A stretch of DNA of 64,000 nucleotides, taken from assembly GCA_013396995.1 (NCBI GenBank), contig VWZP01005667.1, positions 888,107-952,106 of the forward strand, given 5' to 3'. The position numbers were made by a program, and so were the translations under genes. Shown one piece after another: positions 25,981 to 38,000 of this stretch. The notes beneath the pieces are model-generated. The model saw only the letters and a list, made by a program, of their open reading frames with translations, was not told the DNA's origin and made no database searches. This DNA comes from Dicaeum eximium (Eukaryota; Chordata; Aves; Passeriformes; Dicaeidae). The number at the start of each line of letters is the position of its first letter. Position 1 is the first letter of the stretch.

Positions 25981-26127
25981 TTACCCTTGGCCTTTCTCAT
26001 CCTCTTTGACTGTAAAACCTTCTGTGTGGATATGGTATTTAGCACAAGGGATGTCACAGTGTGTGTGACATATAAGGAAAAAAACAATCAAGCCAAAGAC
26101 ATACTTTTTTAAAAAATCACATTCCAT
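25981..26127 (-). CDS. Candidate 48-residue microprotein, function unknown
   Basis: An ATG at 26125-26127 (minus strand, -3 = C and +4 = G, so a moderate initiation context) opens 48 codons to a TAA at 25981-25983. Residues 6-19 (LKKYVFGLIVFFLI) look like a basic n-region followed by a hydrophobic core of a signal peptide or membrane anchor. The rest is polar: residues 23-31 read HCDIPCAKY, and the acidic/basic tail is VKEDEKGQG. HCDxPCxxY is the nickel-binding hook pattern at the mature N-terminus of Ni-superoxide dismutase, but the helical bundle of that enzyme is absent. Part of the HTH stretch is encoded by a GT-rich, hairpin-forming run, which argues for chance. The stop codon overlaps a good splice donor (GGGTAAGTAC), so this could instead be part of an exon. 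A frame of this length is common by chance; coding status is unproven. Confidence 0.15.
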   Translation of the reverse strand: MECDFLKKYVFGLIVFFLICHTHCDIPCAKYHIHTEGFTVKEDEKGQG

Positions 26128-29100
26128 CAGGTTTCTTCATAAATATCAACTAACACATCCTACAATAATCAATGAATTTTCAGTTCTGTCTTGAACTGGG
26201 ACAATCCATTCCAGTACAACTTTCACTTTTGCTAATGCCACCTGAACCTTCATGGAGCCCAGCCTAGGCTTCCTCCCCACCCCTCCACCTGGAGCACCAG
26301 TTTCCCCATCTTTGATCCAGCCAGCACTGAGAGTCCTGTGCTGGGGATGATTGACATTATTTACATCATCCAAACTGCACTGAAGGGCATTAACTCCATC
26401 CTTGGCTAACAGTTGCCTCCCTTTCAGGAAAAGCAGCAGTTGTGGGGAGGGCAAAGAGGAGAGGGTGCACACACAGGGTGTTCAAATCCAAGAACTTTGC
26501 ACATCTCTAAGGTCTAGGCCCAGCACTGAGCGTGTCCCTGACCATCCTATAGTAGCTCACAATTTAACACATTCAGATTATGGTTGAACAACAAGTACCA
26601 CGTCCCTGTTTAAGAGACGCATGAATTATTGATGATGTTCAGGAGCCCTATTAAACTGTCTAGTGGGCCAGCAAGAACATTCAGTAGTTCAGACGCATCA
26701 AAATGAATAATAAAGCTTTCTATTTTGAAGTTTGGCCGTTAGAGAAAAGAACCCTGGCAAATATATAATTTTGTGTAATTTCACTTGGATGCTCACTGTA
26801 ATAGCCGTAGTATTTATGACACCATGAGTCATAACCATACACTCTTCGGATAGCAAAGACACCATTATCCACACTATTTAAAATCACAGTCCTTATGCAG
26901 GGAAATTTTCTACTAAAGGCAAGGCCTGCTTATTTGCCTTAAACTATAGGCTTAGTCTATACATATGTACTATTTCTCTACGTGCATCCGTGTCAGCCAT
27001 GAAATGCGTGTAAATACGTGTTATAAAAGGAGAGTTGTAAACATTACGAGAAACACTTTCCAGTAATTCTTTAGATCCTGCCTGTAAAATAGAAAATCCA
27101 ATTAAATTGCCTTCTTCTTCTCCAAACAAACCCTTGTCATGCAATAATTAAATCATAAAATAAAGCCTCTCTGGAAAAAAAAAAAAAGACTGTTGCACAT
27201 TCAGAACATGATACCCACTCGCATTCTGGCAGCATTTGTGTGTTTCACTGAGTGCAATGAGAAGACAGAAAACAAAGTTATCATCTTCCTTTTGAATGAA
27301 GGGCATTGTGGGCTAAAGCTGTTTTGAGAGACATTTTCAGTAAATTTGAGGCAAAGGAGATTTTTGTCTGTTCAGTTCTGGCAGATATTCAGCTGCAAGC
27401 TTGAGAAGTTCCTGCACTGAGGGTCAGCATCTCTCTTTCCTTCCTCCTCTTCACATAATGCGTAGGAGACTGTGGCTCCTGAGGATGTAACCCTTTGCTG
27501 ATTGCCAGCAGAGTTTTCACAGCTGCCAGGGACCTTTCTGGGTATGATACTGCACACAGCTTCTGGGATTTCACACATTTATTCAGTGCTGTTGATAATC
27601 ACTTGGTGTAAACCAGAGCAGTAAAATATTTATTCTGAAAGACCCAGTGTCTTGATTTAAGGAACCTTCCAGCAGTTTGAGACTCAGAGTCCACCTCAAC
27701 CACAGCTACAGTGAACAGTAATTGGTATTTGGAGAGATGTTGTTACATTATATTCAAAGGCATTTAACAGGATGTAGCTGCTATGTAAATATTACGCAGT
27801 TTTTTATTCACAATACCCTCATAAAACTTCTCTTTTTAATATCTTTCCCTGTTTGCTTGCAATCACCATCCACAGAGAAGTCACTAACTTGGGAAAATAT
27901 TTAATCTAGAGTTGTTATATTCTATGTCAAGCCTCAGAGGTTGCACGGAAATGAACCATATTACCCCAAAAGTCAACCCTTTGCCTATGCAGAACTCTAC
28001 CCGGAGCAGTAACTGCCCCAAACTCCAGAAAAGAGATTACTGAATCTGTAAACACAGAGTACTCTCAAAAGCTTTCCTGATAGTGAAGCAATTGTTAACA
28101 GGTAATTTTGCCTTAGAATGCATCTCCAGAATTACACATGCCCCAACACTGCCATTGCAAAAGCATTTTTGTATAGCAGTGCAGCACAGCTATTATAAAA
28201 GATGACATAGACTGCTCCAGGCAATATTTTGTCCTTGGATCTTCATCTATTCCAGAGTCAGCATCCACATTTGTTCAAAACAAGAAAAGGGTAACGGGGT
28301 CTGTTGTACAAAAAGAGCTACCTGTTCCTATCATCTTTACAAAATAAACCCCTCATTTCTTATATTTCGTCTCCAATCAAAAATCTGTCATCCTGACAAA
28401 ACTGAACTATCTTAGAAAATTATATCAAGATTTTCAAGCTTGACCTCTTAGCCACCCATCATCAAAGAAACTATTGCCATTACAACATACATCCAAGCCC
28501 CTTAGGATGCTTTTCATACTATTAGGAAGTCTAGTGTTCAATTTCAGCATTTTCTCATTTTTCATCAATCAGCCAGAAGCAAAAAAGAAGTCCCTGAGCA
28601 ACACAGAGCAAAAGAGAAAATTCTATCTCAGTATCCACTTTTCTCACAGAAATCTCAAAAATAAATCAGAGGTGAATATAGCTATATAATTATTATTCAC
28701 AAAGTGTTTCCAGTGAGCTTTTTCCTCATCTCTGGGAGATGCAGTGTTCTGCATCAATGTCAGACAACATGGCAAACTCACTTGCAAACTCCATAAAGGG
28801 TTGTGAATTCATCATTGCTTGGGGCACTGATGTGGCTGGTAGTCATTTCCTGATCAAAATTATCTTCTGGAATAACCCAGGACATAGAATATACAATAAA
28901 ACACCGATGCAGCTGCAGAGCAACACTTCTTAGAGACTAAGATGTGGCAGGCACTCAGCTTGTGGTGATTGGGAGTGGGGCTGTGGTGGACCCTCCTCCC
29001 TGATGGGTACAGCTGTGCAGGACAGGGCCTGGTATTGAAGGTAATGAGCCAAATACTGACCAAACAGAAGAAGGCACACAGGTGAAATACATATAGGATG

Positions 29101-30212
29101 AGATATAGAAGGGGCAGCATGGAAGGGCAGAAAGAGAAGCTGTCAGTGCTCTGAGGAAGCAGATGCTTGCAGCCTTTGAGGGCTGCTTGTGGCTCCACTG
29201 TCCCTCTGCCATAAGGGCTGGTCATCTGCTATACTAAGAAGAGACTGGGGGTTGTTTCTTTGCTTGTTTATGACAGATATATTGTGAATCTTTCATTTAG
29301 AGTCTGGAGTTAGTTCTTCCTTCAACCATAGCTAATAGTCAGATGACAGAGCATTAAAGCTACAAGCTTGTAAAGTTTTAAAGAGATCAACTGGAAAGCA
29401 TTCCAGAATAATTTAAGTATTTGTTTGTCTTACAGGCAGATGATGTCATTTCTTTTGGCTTCATCCTTGACAGGGGGAGCTCAGGAAGGTGAAATCCAGA
29501 AACGTGAAATAGGCACAGATACCAGCTCAGTTTCCCATCATGCCATTTTATGTGTGCCAATAAAACAGCCAAGGGATGCTTGTGATGGACCTCACTGGTT
29601 TTGCTGGCCAGGAAGGTTCATTCAGCAAAACATGTGCCCACATGCCATCCAAAAGGGAGCAGACCTGAAGGAAATACAGAGAATCCCCAAGACCTGCCAC
29701 CAGAATAATGAGCTTGGCTGCATAGCATGAGACACAGGTCTTTCCTTTTCCCTACAAAATGTCAGTGCTGTGGAAGCAGTAAACACCCTGTGAGATTAAT
29801 GCAGTCATTTTACATTGCTCTGAAAGTCACTACATGAGTCAGATGTCAATGCTGAACTTCTTATTGATTAGTGAAATATGACCTTTCCTAATATTTTGTA
29901 AAAATAGTGATATTAAGAAAATGTGAAAATACATGTAGAGATTTGTATTTGAAATTTAATAAAATCTAGAGAGTTAAACACTTTGTAGCCTCAGGAAGAG
30001 TGGCAATGTTAAGCAGTCCACTGTCAAAACAACACCCTGAAGTTTGGATAGGTTTAAAAATATCTGGTTAGAAAATAAACCCAGAATGTATGATTCCACT
30101 TATGAAAAAATAGGAATTCCCTCAGTCTGCTTATCTGTGTCCTGGCACCTTTTCATTGCCTGGGAGAACAGCAGAACTGCCTCTCACCCTGCACACACAC
30201 CATCCTTCACTC
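26128..30212. other. Non-coding unique sequence; possible regulatory stretch
   Basis: AT-rich unique DNA with no recognisable gene. The segment 26600-27180 is repeat-free, low in CpG and dense in AT-rich homeobox-like cores, and it contains a palindrome TTATGAC / GTCATAA (26814-26834) enclosing an AP-1-type TGAGTCA. It could be a conserved non-coding element, but conservation cannot be judged from one sequence. A poly(A) run lies near 27174-27186. Confidence 0.45.
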
Positions 30213-30815
30213 GTGGCCTTCCCTGGGGCTCAGCACTGGGGACAGCTCCACTGGTGACCTGAACGAGGGCATGGAGGGCACCCTCAGTCAGGTGACACCA
30301 CTTTGGGTGGCAGTGTTGTGCTGGGGGCCAGGAAGGCTCTGCAGAGGGCTCTGGACTGGCTGGGTCCATGGGCTGAGGTCAACCCTCAGCTCCTGCCCTT
30401 GGGTCACAACAACCCCTGGAGGGGCTGGAAAGTGCCTGGTAGGAAAGGCCCTGGGGGNCTGGACAAAAGGAGACTCAGGGTGACCTTCTCACTCCCTACC
30501 ACTCCCTGGAAGTTGCAGCCAGGTGAAGGTCAGCCTCTTCTCCCAGGCAACCAGCAACAGGACAAAAGGATGTGGCCTCAAGCTGTGTCAGGGGACGTTC
30601 AGGTTGGACATCAGGAAGAATTTCTTCACTGAAGGGGTTGTTGGAAGGGGCTGTCCAGGGAGGTGGTGGAGTCACCATCCCTGAAGGTGTTCAGGAAATC
30701 ACTGGACTTGGCACTTAGTTCCATGGTCTAGTTGACAAGGTGGTGCTGGGTCAAAGATTGGACTTGATGATCTTGGAGGTCTTTTCTGACCTAAATAATT
30801 CTGGGGTTCTGTGAT
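30213..30815 (+). mobile_element. CR1 LINE fragment with internal deletion
   Basis: A plus-strand CR1 copy. The left part comes from the 3' portion of the reverse-transcriptase ORF: GGCATGGAGGGCACCCTCAG, GTGACACCA, GGAAGGCTCTGCAGAGGG, TTGGGTCACAACAACCCC and AGGAAAGGCCCTGGGGG. The sequence then jumps at an N (30458) to a later CR1 block (CTGGACAAAAGGAGACTCAG). It continues through TTCTCCCAGGCAACCAGCAA, GAAGAATTTCTTCACTGAA, GGTGGTGGAGTCACCATCCC and GACTTGATGATCTTGGAGG to the 3' tail. Several hundred bases usual in CR1 are absent at the N. Stop codons and indels rule out function. Confidence 0.93.
30458..30458. other. Ambiguous base (N) at CR1 deletion junction
   Basis: A single N lies between GGGGG and CTGG, exactly where the CR1 copy skips from one consensus block to a much later one. 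It may be a base-calling ambiguity, or a closed gap of unknown true length. See the matching N at 35194, which has the same GGGGGNC context. Confidence 0.95.
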
Positions 30816-31962
30816 CGTATGCATTTACTGAGGAGTTTACATGGCAGAACAATAAAACAATCCCTGTAAGTCATCTTCTCCTACTAAGATAAACATTTTT
30901 AAAAACTGTGAATTTTAAAGCCATGATTTCTGAGCTGTGAGGACAGATAGAAAAGGAGTCTCATGAGCCCAGGCAGCCCAAAGCACAACAGGAGAGACCC
31001 CTGTAGCATACTGCTTCAGGAGGAGGGAGACAACGTGCCCTCCTGGGTATCTCTTCTCCCAGATTAGCATCATTAACACAGTATTCACACCTCCTGTTTC
31101 CCAGCCCACAGGAGATTTCACTCAAATCCTGCAGGCAGACATAATATTTGCCCTGCCACCGATGAAAGAGCCAGGGGGAAGCCATACCTAACCCATTGCA
31201 ACTCTTCAGAAAATGAGCTGGAAGTCCAAGTCTCTCCAGCCTACTTTGACAGACTAAAGCAACACAAACCATACAACACAAATTGGAGAAATAAAAAGAG
31301 AACTATCATAAAATCTGCAGCGAGCAGCAGACAGGGACAAAGTTTAAATCTCCAGTTAATAGCATCTATTACTTTCAGGGCTCACCACAGACTAGAGAAT
31401 TTCATCTCAGTTTGAAAAAAAAAAATACTGTTCCTCAGGCTGAGGACTTCATCCAGCACTTCCACAGCCTGATAAAGCCAGGGCCTGTCTGACCCTTCAG
31501 ATGCCACTCCCAGGGTCACAGTGGCACCACCCCAGACTGTCCCTGCTGGGACCAAAGCCCCTTTGCAGTGGCAATTCCAGTCACCCACCGGGTCCCTGAT
31601 TGTCCCCCTGCACACCCCTCACACACAGACAGGTTTCCATCACTGGGTCAACGCCAGGTGTCCCATAAAATGAGCCCCAAATACCTGGTTCTTTTAAATC
31701 ATTTCATCCTGTTTCAGCACATGAGAACAGCTGGAACTGGTGCCTCCAGAGAGGGACCTCAGCAAAGGAATCCCTGGGCTTTTATGCCCTCATACTTTGT
31801 GCACCCGTCCCAAGCTGACATTTAGTCTGGGTCTAGCTGCTGCTCACCAGCTCCTGCAGAGTCTCAGAGTGCCTGGCCACCCCCAGCCAGCACCAGAGTC
31901 CCTGTGTCCTTTCTCAGGTGAAGGGTCAGTGCTGGTTGCCAGCCCCTTGCCTGGGGCTCCAG
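30816..31962. other. Non-coding unique sequence between CR1 and microsatellite
   Basis: Unique sequence with no gene seen. It is GC-richer near 31.45-31.65 and 31.85-31.96 kb. Overlapping open frames on both strands near 31.6-32.1 kb run into the hexamer repeat and are not genes. Confidence 0.55.
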
Positions 31963-32065
31963 CCATTTCCATTTCCATTTCCATTTCCATTTCCATTTCC
32001 ATTTCCATTTCCATTTCCATTTCCATTTCCCTTTCCATTTCCTTTTCCATTTCCATTTCCATTTC
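31963..32065. repeat. (CCATTT)n hexanucleotide microsatellite, about 17 units
   Basis: Near-perfect CCATTT hexamers run for about 100 bp, with interruptions (CCCTTT and CCTTTT variants) near the right end. Because the unit is 6 bp, all frames stay open and produce artefactual repeats such as SI, FP or GN in translation. The interruptions suggest an aged array; its uninterrupted left part is probably length-polymorphic. Confidence 0.97.
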
Positions 32066-35000
32066 TCTTACTGCAGCTGCACAGGGAGCTTCCTGCACCA
32101 CCAGTGTTCCTCAACAGTCAACATCATAACCTGTTATCATAACCATGCTCCAACCCAAATTCCAATCATCTAACATTAAAAAATGCACACCTATCTTTTA
32201 ATATGTATAAATGAGTACTTCAAGATAGTACGACTTGTTTGTTCTAATTTTTGCACCACAACTAGAAAGCATCTGCACTGTGAGATAGCAGCAATAACTC
32301 TGATTTAACCAAATTTTGTTTGCAAGTAACACAAGGTTATCAATTCAGCAAAGGATTTCACAGCATGCCCCCACAGTGAATAACCTGCAGAGAAATAAAG
32401 AGTGGGGGCAATAAGCACGTTCTAGGTAAAATGTCTATTACCTTTAGCATATTTATAATTTGGCTTAATGTAGAATTTGGAGATTTTTTTTGCAAACATT
32501 TCCGCTTTTACCAAGACCCACGTTCTTTTTCTATGCACCCTATCTGCATTAACAATCATTAAAGTAATATCTGTTTAACATGCCCTTGCTCATCAGCCTA
32601 ACTTGAAGCATGGTCTGACTTGGCAGAGTGATGAGTCCTTCTCTGTGCTTTCCATCGTGTTTAGGGCAAGAGGCTGCTGGGCTGCATTTGCATACATTAG
32701 ATGAGCACAGGTGTCCCTACTGCTAAGATCCCAATAAAACATTCTTTTAAATACAAAATTAATCAACTCAACCTAAAAAGGAGTCTAAAACAGTCTTAAA
32801 TAATCAGGGCATCTTCATGAAAAAAAAAAGAAAAAAACTAAAAAAAACTTTTAAGCATCCGTGGCTTAAATATTTATTAGGATTTCTAGGAGAAATATTC
32901 TTCAGCCCCAACACAGCCTATGTTTTATTTAAATTAGCATTACACCTAAGAGCTTTAGCACATATTTTCTTCTCAGGCAGTCCTTATTACTTTGTGACTG
33001 TTCCGTATCTCTCCTAAATAACAGTGTCACCAGCTAAATGAATAGAGAGAGCTATACTTACAGATGATTTATACAGAACTAAAACATGTATCAGGAGGCA
33101 TATTTCCACCTTGAGTCTCTGGATACAGTTCCCCGTGGCAGCAGAGGAGCCATGTGCCTTTCTGCCCTGAATTTCTAACGAGATAATTTGCATGTGCACA
33201 CACTCCTGAGCTCTGGCATGCACAACTTTGCACAGAGTTTGAAACCTCCATCTGGGAAAGGCAGACTGTGTGCCTCACCCCGTTCTGAACATCCTCTGCA
33301 GCCACTGCAGGCATCACTTGGCACTGCTCACTCCTCTGCTTCTGCAAGGAGAGGGGAGAAAACAGACAGGACCAGTCATGTCAACAAAGTGCTCCTGTCT
33401 TCCCTTTGGTCCTTCACATGTTACCCTAACAAAGTTTCAAGGACTTCCAAAAGTTTGTGGATAATGTACAAAAAGTAATAACCAGAAAAGAAAATACATG
33501 AAGAAAATAAGACTCTGAAAGCAGTTCTATCAGTCAAGCTGGCCATCAGGTGAGGATAAATCAAACTATGGTGCTGGGGCAGTGATGGTAACAGGGGGAG
33601 CATCAGATGAAGGACCAGGAGCTAAAGGTCTAACACCTGCAGCATCACTCACCTCATTTAGCTGCTCAGTGCCCTGGATAATATATTCTACATACTAACA
33701 GAGGTATTTTTAAATGCAACTTCAAGCCTAGCATTTAGAAAATTGAAGTACATTTTCCTACCTCCTTCACAGAGTTCAGACTTTGTTTCAAGTTTGAAGG
33801 AATACTGGAAGAAACAATCTGTAAGTAAAAAATGAACCCCAAAGCAACCATGAAGATGCAGAGAGAAAAGCCCCCCAAACATTCCATATAACTTCTCCTA
33901 CTGCTTTGGGTCTCTCCCTTCCCTGTGTGGCCATGATTTTCATAGATTTTCAGCATCACACTCATCAGATTGTACTGCAACCAGTCAGAGCTTGAGCACC
34001 ACAGGAATCTGTCGAGCTGCACAATCATATAAGGGCTCATAACCAAACACAAGGACTTTTCCCTTCATCTTGCCACACTGCAACCATCTCAAGGAGACAG
34101 AAGGGAGAGAGCACAAGCTCTTACTCAGTCAGGTTCAAGGAGTCCTGTGAATAAACCTCACAATTGGCTCAGAAATAAGTATGTGGCTGTTTGTGCTAAG
34201 CTAAGCAAAGCAGTGGCACGAGGAAAGGCCAGCACTTTGGGAAAGAGGCAGTCACACAAGAAAATTTGCCATCTTGTAAAATTGTCCTTTCCTCACCCAC
34301 ATGGTGTGAGGCATAGCCCCCACTGGGCTGTGCTTAAACACATTCACAACAGCCAGGCAGACGTGACGTTGATCACTGCTGCCAGGACATATTAGGTTTA
34401 TTATATTCTCACCCTGCTTTTTACATTATTCTCTAAGCATCTGCTATTTGCCACTGTTGGAGACAGGATACCAGGCTGTCAGTAATTGTTAGTGTCAAGG
34501 AAACAAATGGACTGCTCAAGAAAAAACTGTGAAAAAAATGAAGGTGGCAAAAGGAGAGAGGAAGAAGTAATCAAGGTGGAATCATAGAGTCTCAGAGATG
34601 AGGTCAAGGGGTGCTAAATAAATAATAAATACCAGGGTGAGCACCGAGGGGATAAGAAATAGAAAACAACACCCCAGTGATTGGAAGAAAAAAGATTTTA
34701 CTCTGTATTCCTGCTAGAAGGGAAGTACCTCAAGGGCAGAACAATGGAAAAAGATGGCAAGGAGCCAAAAAGGCAAGGAGCTGGACAGGAGCATTTTGGA
34801 TGGGCCACAAATATTAGTCCAGCAATTGCAAGTAGTCACTTGGACATGAGGCTCAAAGCAGCATCACAGAGCTAGAGGACTGAACTCCTAACGAACAAAA
34901 AAAAATATTTAAACACTAGTAGAAACCTCAGAACCAATGGAAAGTATATTGAAACAAGAGTGCTCAAAAACTAATTTTGCAATTTGCTTTATCTTTGTCA

Positions 35001-38000
35001 TGGATTTTATAAATACCTCAACAGCAACCTGTTCAGTCTCTCCTGAAAATATCACCCAGTGGCCACCAGGAAGCTGAATCTGAAAGCAACAGAAATTATT
35101 GTAACTGCAGGGCCTCCTGTACCTGCATGTGATGGGAACCTCAGTCAGCCTTGTGAATAATCCTGAAATTTTTTAATTTACGTAATAAGGGGGNCAGCTC
35201 AGTGACACACCACACACTGACTGTAAGAATATCAATGCTTGAAATTACTACAGCACATTTCAAAAATCACTGATAATTGACAAGATGTAATTTTAATGAG
35301 GGACCATCAGTGAATGGAAGTGCTTTTAACTGGGCCTACAGAGAAAACTTTCACAGCCCAATGCAACTCAGAACTGGCTTAAGTGATAAATCTTGCCAAA
35401 GTTAGACAAGCACAGCCAAACAACTCAGTCTTCTCCTTGTGCCCAGCCCTATCAGAGATCAGACACTGTAACAGAGAAAAACACAAGTCTACTTGTCTAG
35501 GATCAAAGAATGCAGTGGGGAAGAATCTACTCCACTTATAGAAGGGGGAACTGTTACGTTGAAAGTTGGAGAATTACAAATATATAAGGGATCAGAGCAG
35601 ATAAATGGAACACAAGGTCCCAGGGCCACGTTGGAGCTACAAGATCTAATGACACTTTTAGATGTTTGAAGAGAGGCAAGGTTAGAAATGTCATGTTGTT
35701 CCTGTGTATGGTGCTAGTGAGAATATTAGCAAAATCTGGCATTCTGCTGTCCCAGAAAAGCCACCTCTAATGCCCACAGCTCAAAAAGATGCTGAAAAAC
35801 ACAGATGCATAGAATTTAAGTGCCTGAAAACAGATTGTGTGGAAAGAGTTTAAATTATATGATCTCTTCAGCAAAAAGAAGGCTGAATAATGATTTGTCC
35901 ACATCATGGGAAATGATTTGCATTACCAGCAGGCTCCTTAATTAAGCAGACAAAGGACGATGATTCAACGTATGGAACAAGAAAATAAACAGATTGGATT
36001 TATTATTTTATAAATCACCAGAACTAATTACTCACCAAAACAACCACTCTGAGGATACCTTTGAGATCCAGTTATCTGCACTCTTTAAATAAACCTGAAT
36101 ATTCTTCTGAAAGGCAGGGATGAGCTGCTGGGTGAAATTTTCTATAGGCTGTGTCATCAGGATGATCCCAAGGATCATGCATGAATTGCAGCACTGAGGA
36201 CTGCTTGAGAATATTTGTCATATTCACACTACAGTGCTCAGACCTACTTACTTACATGAGGTTTTATACTTGCACACAGTTTCAGAAAATAGAGAATGAG
36301 ATGATTAACATTTAAAAGCAGGTAAGTTATCAAGACAAGAGAGCTGTTTGATACATTTATTCCAGCATTCAGCTATTTTATTGTTGTAAGCCAAGTACGT
36401 AGCACTGGGTGCCATAAAATATACAAAACCAGGCTTTTTCAAAGGGAGCATATATTAAATTTAATCCATAACCATTAGAGTTTCAGTAGATGTGCAGTAG
36501 CCCCCATTAGAAACATGAACATTTCAGCCTTCCAGATAACAATGTCCACAATAACTGTGTGCAAACCACTGCATATATATTAAAGTGTGGATAATTAATA
36601 TGCTTCTGCATTTTTTTTCCCTTTGCAAGCAATATCTGTTCTAAAATCATGTATGTCTGCCCAGAGCTTCCTGAATGTCACATATGCTAAAAAAGAAAAA
36701 TTGTGGTCAAATGCTGCAACTCTTGGCATGAAAACACACTCCAAATTCCACATTTTGGCTGCTGGGAAGATCTCAAACATAAAATTCTTCATGGCACAAA
36801 TCCCACTCTGCTGGTCTTCTCTCTGCAGCAGTAACTGCCTGCATACAATCGAGGTTTTGGGAAGTGGGCAGGAGCAGAAGATCCACAACACCCACTGACA
36901 CAAACATGTACTATCCACATCAGTCTGTAAGTGACACAGACATTCCCACTTTGTTTCACCATAAAGCCTGGAACACACAATTCTGGAAAATAAAACTGCT
37001 GTTGAAGAGGAGGGGGGCAGCATGACCAGCAGTGCCAATCAAAGAGATGGTTTAGAGAACCAAGTGGCAATATTGGGTCCCAGTGGGCAGGAACACAATG
37101 GCACCTGCTGGTGGGATGCTCAGAAGCAAACAGCAGCACAGCTTCACAGCCCCACTCCATCACAGGCACTGACAAAAGCAAGGCAGCAAAAGCTCACTCA
37201 GCAAGGCAGAGTTAAACCTGCAGGGTCAGATCCTCCACCAAACCCTCCAAAGGAGCCTGGAGCATCCCAGGGGGGGCTGGTGGTTTGCTGAATGTGGACT
37301 GAGACCAGCTGCTGTTGAGGGGGCATCATCTCACCCCACAGCCAGCCCTGAGCCAGTCACACGGGCTCCATCCATGGCTCTGGAGAGGACTGGCCATTTC
37401 TAGCCTGCAATTCATCTCATCTTGCTGTAGACAAGGGTAATGGTTCCCCCAGAGTGCTTCATTCTCTGCTGCAAAGAAAATCTACACATGAAGCTCCAAC
37501 ACCAATGCTTGCAGTGTCAGATTAATGTCCCTCTGTCTGTCAGAGCCAGGTAATTACATCTGTAATGACCACTGAGATCTTCCATACTGTCACACCTAAC
37601 AAATAAAGCTGGGACAGAGCAGAGAGACCAATTTTGCCGCTGCTTGAGTTGGAATCAGAATTTATTACTTGTTACCTAATATCTGTGGAGGGAAAAAAAA
37701 ATCAAAATACAGAAATTGGTCATAAAGGAATCAAGTTACCAGAACATGTCCTGCTGTCCAGAAGACCAAAGTGATGATCAGAGTGTGTCCTGGCTGTAGA
37801 GCAAATTGGCTGAAGAAGTTACTGTGCAACTTGAATTCATGGACCGTGGCCCAAGGATGGAAAATCTTGGTTGGCAGTGGGGCTAATCATGTCCTGGCTC
37901 ACCAATAAAGTTCAACTTTGCTGTGCAACAACCTCCCACTTCTGTTTTCCCCTTTATCGATCGTGCAGAATTCATACAATATTTATGGCAAGGAAGGAGT

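Noticed and set aside
26470..26500. A GGTGTTCAAATCC segment resembling a tRNA T-arm or B-box
   Set aside because: No A-box, acceptor stem or anticodon arm could be found around it.
30271..30632. Open frames within the CR1 copy
   Set aside because: The DNA matches CR1 with an internal deletion and an N; the frames are not the CR1 reverse-transcriptase frame and are shadows.
31740..32142. Open frames with long SI, FP, ME or GN dipeptide repeats on both strands
   Set aside because: They are translations of the CCATTT hexamer microsatellite, which keeps every frame open. They are not proteins.
36595..37038. 147-codon minus-strand frame, with plus-strand frames open across parts of the same DNA
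   Set aside because: Overlapping open frames on both strands without any recognisable motif indicate stop-poor sequence rather than coding.
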